Positions 27,328-36,800 of a stretch of 43,193 nt of DNA are shown here, in pieces (within the stretch, counting starts at the first letter, position 1; every line of letters starts with the position of its first letter). The position numbers and the translations under genes are program-made. The notes beneath the pieces were generated by a model. It had not been told where the DNA came from, made no database searches, and saw nothing but the letters and a program-made list of their open reading frames with translations. Origin of the DNA: Pseudoalteromonas sp. NBT06-2 (GTDB taxonomy: Bacteria > Pseudomonadota > Gammaproteobacteria > Enterobacterales > Alteromonadaceae); assembly GCF_002276045.1 (NCBI RefSeq), contig NZ_NQMR01000077.1:1-43193 (forward strand), read 5' to 3'.

Positions 27328-27765
27328 ATGGATAAGTTTTTAGCTATTGCGATTAAAGAAGCTAAGTCAGGACTTGATGAAGGAGGGATCCCAATAGGTT
27401 CAGTTTTAGTCATTAATGATGAAGTTGTGGCACAAGGGCATAACAAAAGAGTTCAAAAAGGAAGTTCAGTCTTACATGCAGAAATGGACTGCTTAGAAAA
27501 TGGAGGTCGAATTAAAGCAAATGAATATAAACAAGCAACTTTATATTCAACTTTATCACCCTGCGACATGTGTACTGGCGCTGTTTTATTGTATGGCATA
27601 CCTAAAGTCGTAATCGGTGAAAATCATACATTTAAAGGACCAGAAGAATACTTGAAATCACGAGGGGTTGAGGTTGTTAATTTAGATAGTCAGTTGTGTA
27701 AAGACCTTATGTCGCAATTTATTGATGATAAGCCCGAATTATGGAATGAAGATATTGGTGAATAA
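27328..27765 (+). CDS. Cytosine deaminase, yeast Fcy1 type
   Basis: 145-residue zinc deaminase of the CDD/tRNA-deaminase fold, converting cytosine to uracil in the cytosol. The zinc and proton-shuttle motif HAE is at 50-52 and PCDMC at 79-82 supplies the two Cys ligands. It resembles yeast Fcy1 rather than tRNA-specific TadA: GGIPIGSVL near the start, GHNKR, ENGGR, LYSTLSPCDMCTGAVLLYGI, GENHTFKG and the C-terminal end FIDDKPELWNEDIGE, which closes the active site in the yeast enzyme. AAGGAA precedes the ATG. Most bacteria use the unrelated CodA amidohydrolase. Confidence 0.9.
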   Translation: MDKFLAIAIKEAKSGLDEGGIPIGSVLVINDEVVAQGHNKRVQKGSSVLHAEMDCLENGGRIKANEYKQATLYSTLSPCDMCTGAVLLYGIPKVVIGENHTFKGPEEYLKSRGVEVVNLDSQLCKDLMSQFIDDKPELWNEDIGE

Positions 27766-27942
27766 TTCCAACCTGAGCCACAAGATATGTCTAAACAGGC
27801 TCTGACTTTAAAGCATTTTTTATATCCGCTAAATATAACTTCAATACAAGGGAAGGGTTATTAATGACTTTACCCTTTAATTGTTAAATTAAAATCCTGT
27901 GCTAATTTTAATAAATAAATATTTTTATATTTTTGAAGATAT

Positions 27943-28212
27943 CTAGGGGCTGTTGATCTTTCGAGATTACTTTTGCAGCGAATTGTTGGGCATTTATACA
28001 AGGCAAAGGCTTTGTCATGTGGTTGTTCCACATAAAAAGGCGATAACGCCGTAAAAATGCCCAACAAACGCTGTCCGAAGGATTCGGCTAAAAGCATTTT
28101 ATTCTTTATTGAGTCGTATTAACTTAGAATGACTAGGCTACACACTACTCGCCGCGACTAAAATGCTTTTATCTCGAACAAAATTTAACCCTGAAAGATC
28201 AACACCCCCTAG
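27943..28212. mobile_element. 270-bp MITE with IS5-like ends
   Basis: Ends are GGGGCTGTTGATCTTTC on the left and the complement of GGGGGTGTTGATCTTTC on the right, one mismatch, flanked on both sides by CTAG (27943-27946, 28209-28212). That fits the YTAR four-base target duplication of IS5-group elements. The ends share TGTTGATCTTTC with the right end of the IS5-type remnant at 10718-10733. The interior is rich in inverted repeats (TTGTTGGGCATTT / AAATGCCCAACAA, ATGTGG / CCACAT, GGCG / CGCC) and encodes no transposase. It ends 24 bases before the first codon of the Slam-like gene. Confidence 0.88.
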
Positions 28213-28236
28213 TAAAACTAACCTTCAGGAAATTAT

Positions 28237-29574
28237 ATGTACTTAAATTTTAAGATGTCGAAATATTATTTATTATTTTTTTTATTGCTTATATTTATAT
28301 GTTTTCAAGTTGAGGCTTTAAGTAAAAAACAAGTATTGTCAGAATTAAGCCAGTTAATAAAAAAGAAACAATATAGACAAGCTTTAGTATTTTCAGATGA
28401 ATATATTTTTGATTATGCAGGTGAACCTACATTTGACTTCTTGATCGGAATTGCAGCAGTAAAATCTGGCAATTATCAACAAGCTGTTTTTGCTCTAGAA
28501 CGAACTGTAATAGTCAAACCAAAGTGGAAATTAGCGCGCTTTAATTTAGCTAAATCTTACTTTTATATTGATAATTTATTGGCTGCAAAAAATGAGTTAA
28601 ATAAATTATACCCTTTAGTATCAGATGATAAATTCAAACAAACTATTTCAGTATTCTTAGATAGGATTGAACAATCATTATTAAATAAACAAAAGCAAAT
28701 AAAACAGCTTGTTGGTTTCTCGATTGGTCATGATAGTAATATTAACAGTGGAGCTATTTTAGACGAATTTAAATCTCCTCTTTTAAATCAACCGATTAAA
28801 TTATCCCAGGAGAATCAAAAAACTTCAGATGAAGCTTTATATTTGAATTATCAATTACGGTATCAAACTCCAATTAATCAAAATAAATTGATAATAAGTG
28901 AAATTGCGCTATTTCATACTGATTATAAGGAAAGTGAAAATAACAAATTTCAAAGTAGTATTGCTCAAATCTCTGCTACATATCAAGATGATTGGTTTTG
29001 GAGTACATTTCAAATAGGGGCTTATTTAAGGCCATTATTGCTTGATTCTGCTATGTATCGAAATCAATATGGATTAGAGATAAACCTCATAATACCTTTT
29101 GATAAAAAAATAAATTTTTCTTTGCTAGCAGGTATCGGTGATTCAGTGTATTCAGAGCTGAATGATCTCGATTCTAAAGATCAGTTTATTGGTATGAGTG
29201 CGCAATATAGTGAAGGGCCATTTTGGCATCAAATACAAGGGAGTGTGAGTAAAATCGACGCAACTTCTCATGAGAGCGACTATAATTCTTATAAGTTGTA
29301 CTTACTACAATATCAAACGAGTTATATTGTTTCTCAATATCATCAAATTAATTTTTTATTTCAATATCAAGATTATAATTATAAAGGTGTTCATCCATTC
29401 TGGCTAGAAATAAGAGATGAGGCTTTATATAGAGGTAGCTTAAGTTGGCGTTATTATTTTGAAGATAATTGGACTTGGCAATTAAGTCTAAAACATGCAC
29501 AAAAGCAAAGTAACTTACCCATATATGAGTATGACAGGAACGAAATTTCACTTGGACTCATGAAGCAATTTTAA
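28237..29574 (+). CDS. TPR + outer-membrane barrel, Slam-like
   Basis: 445 residues. An N-terminal signal sequence (hydrophobic stretch about 10-26, ending VEA) leads into a periplasmic TPR region (about 30-150, e.g. GNYQQAVFALERTVIVKPKW), then a segment with GHDSNINSG and a C-terminal half of alternating amphipathic strands rich in Tyr/Trp, ending KQF. This layout and length match Slam (surface lipoprotein assembly modifier, TPR plus DUF560 barrel), which moves lipoproteins or secreted cargo across the outer membrane. Assignment rests on architecture, so another TPR-porin family remains possible. AGGA lies 6 bases before the ATG. It is the first gene of a four-gene run, 10 bases before the FecR gene. 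Confidence 0.68.
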   Translation: MYLNFKMSKYYLLFFLLLIFICFQVEALSKKQVLSELSQLIKKKQYRQALVFSDEYIFDYAGEPTFDFLIGIAAVKSGNYQQAVFALERTVIVKPKWKLARFNLAKSYFYIDNLLAAKNELNKLYPLVSDDKFKQTISVFLDRIEQSLLNKQKQIKQLVGFSIGHDSNINSGAILDEFKSPLLNQPIKLSQENQKTSDEALYLNYQLRYQTPINQNKLIISEIALFHTDYKESENNKFQSSIAQISATYQDDWFWSTFQIGAYLRPLLLDSAMYRNQYGLEINLIIPFDKKINFSLLAGIGDSVYSELNDLDSKDQFIGMSAQYSEGPFWHQIQGSVSKIDATSHESDYNSYKLYLLQYQTSYIVSQYHQINFLFQYQDYNYKGVHPFWLEIRDEALYRGSLSWRYYFEDNWTWQLSLKHAQKQSNLPIYEYDRNEISLGLMKQF

Positions 29575-29584
29575 AGGTTTTAAG

Positions 29585-30844
29585 ATGAATAATCGCATTA
29601 AAAATAAACTTTTTTTTATATTTACCTTTTGTATTGTTTTAACGGCTCCGATTGACGTTTTGGCAAGTAAACCCGCGGGTAAAACGATAATTGCAAAAGG
29701 AAAAGTTAATGCAATACAAGTAGGTACAACAATTCAACGAAAGTTGAAAAGACGTGCTCCTATATTTGATGTGGATTTGGTAAAAACAGATGTGAATAGT
29801 CAAACTCAGTTCAAAATGCTTGATGGTGGCATGGTTGCTTTAAAAGAGAATAGTGAATTATTGATCTCAGAATATGAGTTTAATGTAGCTGATAAAACGG
29901 GCTCTGTAACTATGGAACTGATTAAAGGGGGATTAAGATCTGTAACAGGTGCGATTAAATCAGAGAAAGGAAATTATAAATTAAAAACGCCTATTGGGAG
30001 TATTGGCATACGTGGAACGCATTATGAAATAGAAATTATCAATGGTGAGCTTTTAATTGCTGTATGGAAAGGTGTTGTTGATATTAATATTGATGTAGGA
30101 GTAAATGAACAAAATATATCCTTAGGGGAAGGAAAAGATTTTTCTTATGCAAAAATAGACGAAGTAGGTGAGGTAACAGAATTACTTTTACCTCCTGATA
30201 ATTTTAATGAAGGCCATAGTTCAGATCCCCAGTCAGATAGTGAAGATGATTTAGCAGTTCAAGAGAATGATATTGAAACACAAGATGATAATTCACAATC
30301 AGAACTTGTTATTGAAGTTTCTGAGAATGTTGCAGTAATTGAAAATCCAGATGTTGAAGAGAGTGATTGGATCCCTGAGCCAGCTATGGAAGAGTTAGAA
30401 TTAATAGTTGAACCTTTTCAAGATGAAGTTGATGTGTTGGTCCCTCCGAATAATTTAGCTGAACTGATTTTAGAAAAAACAGGTTCAGTTACTTACGATA
30501 ATATTAGTGAAGTGGCTGTAAATAGTAGCTTAGGCCAAATATCAAATTTCCAAGCAAGTATGACAATTAATTTTGATAACGGTACTATTCCAACTGGACA
30601 TCTGGTTTTTGATGATGCTCTTGGAGAGTGGTTTGCTGCATTTAATGGCATTATAAATGTAGACTCATTTGAAATGAACATTAATTTTGCTTCTCATGGA
30701 AATAATAAAGCTGATGGGGATATTGAGGCTTTTTTTCTTAATGATTTGAACCATACTTTAACAAACTTTAGTTTGTATGAAATAGATAATAAAGATGTAA
30801 CCGCAAATGGGAGTTTTAGAGTAGATAATGTGAATATAAAATAA
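29585..30844 (+). CDS. Secreted FecR-domain protein with C-terminal beta domain
   Basis: 419 residues: Sec signal (about 1-28, no lipobox), a FecR domain (about 45-160, containing GGMVALKENSELLI, KTPIGSIGIRGTHYEI and the VWKGVVDI strand), a Glu/Asp-rich linker (about 190-285), and a C-terminal beta-rich domain (about 287-419) with strand pairs like SMTINFDNGTIPTGHLVF and WFAAFNGIINVDSFEM. The C-terminal part resembles the TbpB-like barrel that marks Slam cargo. No sigma factor or TonB receptor is nearby, so this is not a FecIR iron system. FecR domains of this kind often accompany CHASE2 cyclases, as here. It lies 11 bases before the next gene. Confidence 0.8.
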   Translation: MNNRIKNKLFFIFTFCIVLTAPIDVLASKPAGKTIIAKGKVNAIQVGTTIQRKLKRRAPIFDVDLVKTDVNSQTQFKMLDGGMVALKENSELLISEYEFNVADKTGSVTMELIKGGLRSVTGAIKSEKGNYKLKTPIGSIGIRGTHYEIEIINGELLIAVWKGVVDINIDVGVNEQNISLGEGKDFSYAKIDEVGEVTELLLPPDNFNEGHSSDPQSDSEDDLAVQENDIETQDDNSQSELVIEVSENVAVIENPDVEESDWIPEPAMEELELIVEPFQDEVDVLVPPNNLAELILEKTGSVTYDNISEVAVNSSLGQISNFQASMTINFDNGTIPTGHLVFDDALGEWFAAFNGIINVDSFEMNINFASHGNNKADGDIEAFFLNDLNHTLTNFSLYEIDNKDVTANGSFRVDNVNIK

Positions 30845-30855
30845 TGGGAGGAATT

Positions 30856-33800
30856 ATGAGGAGTCCATTAACAAAATTGCTTTCAATATTTTTTTGTAGC
30901 TTAGCTTTGAGCAGTTGCGGTGAGTCAAATGATGAGAAAGTAGTCAACTCATATATAGACATTATTCAACCGGAAGAGCCAAATGAAGTAATCTCAAGTA
31001 ATCAAATTGTTCAGTTTAATTATATACAGAGTTCTAATAAACAAGTTTATAAATCACCTAAAGTTCAAACAAATACATTTTCGAACTCCAGTGGTTCATT
31101 TCGATTACCACTCAGTAATCAACAGTTAAATAGCAATCTCACAGCTTCAATAGATGTATCTGATCCCGATGGGATAAATTCGGTATATATTGGTTTCCCA
31201 AATAGCCCGGAAGCTTATATTTTATGCGAATCTCAGTGTGGAACACAATTTCATAAAACCATCACAGGCATTAACCCTCTTGATTTTGAGCAAATTTCAG
31301 GGGAGTTAAGGTTAGAATTATGGATTGATGACAGTCAAAATAACCGTGTTTTAGTTAATAACGTAAACTTCATTTGGCAAGCAACTTTTATTTCTGGATT
31401 CAACGCAATTAGATCTAGTCGAAATATAGATTTTAGTTGGCAAGGGCTTAGTGGTTACTTGAGATATAACATTTACATATCTTCTATTGCAGGAGTAAAC
31501 CATGAAAACTATCAAACTTTAGCTGGTGGACAAGCATTTTTAGCACTTAAAAAACCAGAGTTAGCTTTTGAGGTTCAAAATGATAGTAAAGTTTTTTTTA
31601 GCATTGTTACAGGGGTTGATGGCTCAGGAGAAAGTGCTTTTAGTGAAGAGATGAAAGTGTCAGCTCTCAATGGTGCCGTTGATTTAGCACCAATAGCAGA
31701 AAATGATTTTTTTTCTGTTAATGAAGATACAGAATTAGTTGGAAATTTGGTTGGAAATGATACGGATTTAGAAGATGGAGCTGTCATTATTAACCCAACA
31801 CCTATTGTATTTCCAAATAATGGGGTTTTAACAATTAATCAAGACGGTAGTTTTCTATATGAACCTACTATCGACTTTAATGGTAGAGATATTTTTACCT
31901 ATGAGGTATCTGATGAGTTAGGGCAAACAAATACCGCACTAGCAGTGATATCAATATTAGCTACGAATGATGAACCGGAATCGTCATATAATAATTTTAA
32001 CTTGGAAGGAGTAATAAAGAAGCAATTTAAAGCGAATATAAAGAGTCAATCAAATGCCATTTTAGATATACCTGCACCTGGATTACTTATTAATGATCTG
32101 GATATTGATAGTGAAAATTTAATATTGATGACTACACCACAAGTTTCCCCTAGTAAGGGGGTTTTAGCATTAAATGAAGACGGTAGTTTTACTTACACTG
32201 CTAATGAAGGAGTACAAGGCTCTGATAGTTTTACTTATCAAGTAACTGATGGCCAAGGGGGCATTGCACAGTCAAATGTCATAATTACAATAAATGGGGG
32301 GAGTTTCCCACCAGTAGCTGCTAATGACAAATATGTTACAGAGCAAGATCAAACATTAATTGTAAATAACAGTAGCCCTCACTTATTTTCCATTATTTCC
32401 AATGATTTTGATAATGATTTAAATGACACTTTAGCTATCAGTGAAAATCTTATTAGAGGTCCATTTCATGGCACTTTAAATTTAAGCTCTGATGGTACTT
32501 TTAGTTACTTTCCTCGTTCAGGATATTACGGCGTTGATAGCTTTATTTATGAAATTACAGACTTGCAAGGCAACACAGCTCAGGCTGGTGTTATTATTAC
32601 CGTAAATAGAAAAAATACAGCACCTATAACCACGAAAGATAGTTATTTTATTGATGAAGACTTAGTTTTGTTTGTAGATGCTAATCAAGGTGTATTAGCA
32701 AATGATATTGATATTGATTTAGATGTATTAAAAATCAACACAAGCTCATTGTTATCACCTGCTCAGGGTCACTTAATTATGGCTACTGATGGTAGTTTTG
32801 AATATACACCTAATGCAAATTATTTTGGTACAGATACGTTTCAATACCAGGTTGTTGATGAGTTAGGTCTAATTTCAATTGAAACCGTTACAATTGAGGT
32901 GAAGAGTATCAATGATTTACCTATTGCTAATGATGATAGGGCACAGACTTTCAGTAATACCCCTGTGAATATAAATGTATTAGCAAATGATAGTGATGTT
33001 GACAATGATACTTTAACCGTTATAGGTGCAGACGTAATTAAGGGAGGTGTAGAGATCACTCAGGAGAATACTTTAGTTTATAATCCTGAAACAGATTTTG
33101 AAGGTGAAATTGAAATAGTTTATACCGTTTCAGATAATTCGGGAGGAGAAGCACAAGGAAAAGTGCTTGTTTCTATAAATAATAGTAATAATGCGCCAAT
33201 TGCTTTCGATGATATATTCGCCTTAACCGAAGATTCATTAATGGTTATAAGTGTGCCTGGGTTGTTAAATAATGATACAGATGCAGATGGTGATATATTA
33301 TCTGTAAATACGACTGCTTTCACAAATGTATCGAATGGTATTGTTACCTTGTCAACAGATGGGAGTTTTAGTTATCAACCTAATGAAAATTTCTTTGGTT
33401 CAGATAGCTTTGAGTATGAAGTAATTGATGGTGAAGGGGGAACTGATATTGGTAAAGCAACTTTAACGATATCAAGTGTTAATGATAACCCTATTGCGAC
33501 TGATGATACTACGAGTACAGTAGAAGAAACTACGATTAATATTAATGTTTTGACTAATGATAGTGATGTTGAAAATGATCCTCTATTTGTTTTATCTGCT
33601 ATTTCTTCGGCTGGTATTGTTAATATAAATAGTGATAACACACTCACGTATACACCTAATATTAATTTTATAGGCAAGGATGTTATTGATTATACTATTA
33701 GTGATGGTAATGGTGGGGAAGATTCAGCAAAAGTTTTTATTACAGTAATAAATTTGAATGATGATCCGGTAGCAAACCCCGATACAGCAGCTACGAGTGA

Positions 33801-36800
33801 AGATGAGTCCCTATTTATAGATGTATTAAATAATGATACTGATAGTGATGGTGATACATTAACTATTATAGCGGCAACAGCAAGTAACAGTTCAGTATTA
33901 GCAGTTGTAGGATCAAGCCTTTCATATACACCAAATCTAAATTTCAATGGTTCAGATTCAATAAACTACAGTATTAGCGATGGCAATGGTGGTACCGCAT
34001 CTTCTACAGTAAATGTAACAGTCTTTGCTGTAAATGATGATCCGATTGCAACCCCTGATATTCAAACAGTTAATGAAGACAGTACAGTGAGCATCTCTGT
34101 TTTAATCAATGATAGCGATGTTGATGGAGACAATTTAAGTATTACAACTGCAACAGCTAGTAGTGGTGCAGTATCAATAGTTGATGGAGCAAACCTTTCA
34201 TATACACCAAATCTAAACTTCAATGGTTCAGATTCAATAAATTACAGTATTAGTGATGGCAATGGTGGTACAGCTTCTTCAACAGTGAATGTAACAGTCT
34301 TAGCTGTAAATGATGATCCAATTGCAATAGCAGATAACCAAAGTACCAATGAAGATACGTCTGTTAATATTAATATACTGAGCAATGATAGTGATATAGA
34401 TGGCGATACACTCTCGGTGACAATTGCCACAGCAACACATGGCAGCGTGACGATAGAGACAGATAAAACCCTTAATTATACACCCAGTAGTAACTTTAAT
34501 GGTTCAGATACCATAAATTACAGTATCAGTGATGGTAATGGCGGGAGCACTTCTTCTACTGTTAGCTTAATTATAGTCGCTGTCAATGACGCTCCGATTA
34601 TAAATGATATAACGACAAATATTACTGAGAATTCAGCAAACGCAACTTCTGTTACTACAATTACAGCTGTAGATGTGGATATTGGTGATTCACATACATA
34701 CAGTATAACGATTAATAGTGATGGTATATTTGGCATAAAAAGTAGTACAGGCGAGATTACGATTGCTGATAACAGTAATTTAAACTATGAATTAAGTGCG
34801 TCCCATACGATTAAAATTCAAGTGACCGATAGTGGCTCATTAAGCGATACAGCAGATGTTTCTATCAGCGTGAAGAATGTTGCAGAAAATGTAACGCCAA
34901 CAATCGATAGTTCATTTGGTAATTCAGGCACTGCAGCTTCAAATTCATTTACTAAAATGCGTTATGACCAACCTAATGATATGATTTTAGACTCATTTGG
35001 AAGAATTGTCGTTATTGGTAAAAATGATTTTAGTGGAAATACTACAGATATTTTTATAACTAGATTTAATACCGATGGCACATTAGATCGTAATTTTGGT
35101 TATCAAGGGGTGGTGAATAAAGATTTAGGTTTTGTAGAAGAAGCAGTTGCTGTTGATATTGATTCATTAGGAAATATAGTTGTAACAGGAATCCAAGATA
35201 ACAGTACAACAAAAGAAGTATTTGTGATCCGCTATACCTCTGTGGGCGTTCTTGATACGAATTTTAATTCGATTGGTTATCGAATCACAAGTTATGGTTA
35301 TGATACTACTGCTGCAGATGTGAAAGTTGATGCAAGCGATAATATATTAGTTGCATCTAACATTGGTTCGGGAGGTGGTGGCTTTAGAGTTATTAAATTT
35401 GCCAATGATGGTAATTCATATACAAATGCCGATGCTATATTTACAACAGGACCTGATATACCGACTTCTTTGCTATTACAAAGCGATGGTAAGGCTGTGA
35501 TCACAGGTTATGCAAATAATAGCTCAACAAAGAATGATTTTGCAGTAGCAAGATTTGATGTTTCCACGACACCTACGTTAGATTCAAGTTATGGTTCAAA
35601 TGGCACATCAACATTTGATTTTGGTAGTTCAACAGATGATTTTTCCTATGATTCATATATTAATTCAAGTAACGAAGTGATTATGGTGGGATCATCAAAA
35701 CCATTGCAAGCTACAGATTTTGCCGCATTAAAAGTGAGCTCAACAGGAACCTTAGATATTACAAGTTTTGCAAGTGCAACAAATGGATTATTAATAGTTG
35801 ATATTGATGGTGACGCAGGTTCAGGTGAAAATACGTCAATTGGCAGGGGGGTTGTTGAAGATCAGTTCGGAAGTATATTTTTTGGAATTGATAAAGGTAC
35901 TTCAAATATTGAGAGTATTTTGTATAAAACAGATAGTAGCGGCACAATAGATTCAACTTATGCTAGTTCAGGTCAAGTAATATTTGATGATGAATTTAGG
36001 GATAACCCTATAGCGAGTATCGCTATCGATACCAGTGACAAATTAGTCTTATTAACAGAAGCAATTTCTGCAAGGAATAATGCTCCCGATTTATTATTAG
36101 CAAGATTTACAGCTTTAGGTGCATTAGACACATCATTTAATAGCTGTGGTTTTAATGTATTTGATCCTACTTTTAGTAATGATTCTTTAAATCAGGTGAT
36201 TGAATTAACGGTCGCACCTCATGTTGGGAAATTTGTAGCTGTAGGTAGTTCTGAAATAAATCAGCATCTTATTGTTTCAAGATATAATAGTGATGGTTTT
36301 TTAGATGAAAGCTTTGGTAGTAATGGTTATTACATCAAAAAAGATGCTGAAAACTCATTTATGGGTAAAGATATCATTGAATTGAGTGATGGACGACTTG
36401 TTGTTGTAGGTGGTACTGGAAGGTCAGGCTTTATTACTATGCTAAGTGTGGCTGGTGTTCTTGATACTACTTTTAATAGTACAGGTGAACTTACAATATC
36501 AAGTGGTGGGCAGTTAACATTAAACGCAATAGATTTAGAGAGTAATAAAATAGTTGTAGGCGGCACTTATAATCCGTCTTCAGGAACGAAGGATATGTAT
36601 TTAACCAAAATGGATTTTACAGGTATTTTAGATAATACCTTTGGTACAAATGGTGTTGCTATTTTTGATTTAACGACAAACTTGGCTGAAGAAGAAACGA
36701 TTGAAGATATCGCAGTATTGTCTGATGGTTCCATTATTACTATTGGTGTTAAGCACTATGTTGAGGCAAATCCTGAGGGGTTAGTTGCAAAAGTGACATC

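Noticed and set aside
27870..28097. 75-codon minus-strand frame in the 270-bp MITE
   Set aside because: It lies almost wholly within a structured non-coding element and shows no domain.
29585..30844. FecIR-type iron-siderophore signalling
   Set aside because: There is no ECF sigma factor, no TonB-dependent receptor, and no membrane anchor typical of FecR anti-sigma proteins.
31687..34600. CRISPR or non-coding tandem repeat array
   Set aside because: The periodicity (~270 bases) belongs to in-frame protein repeats of a single gene.
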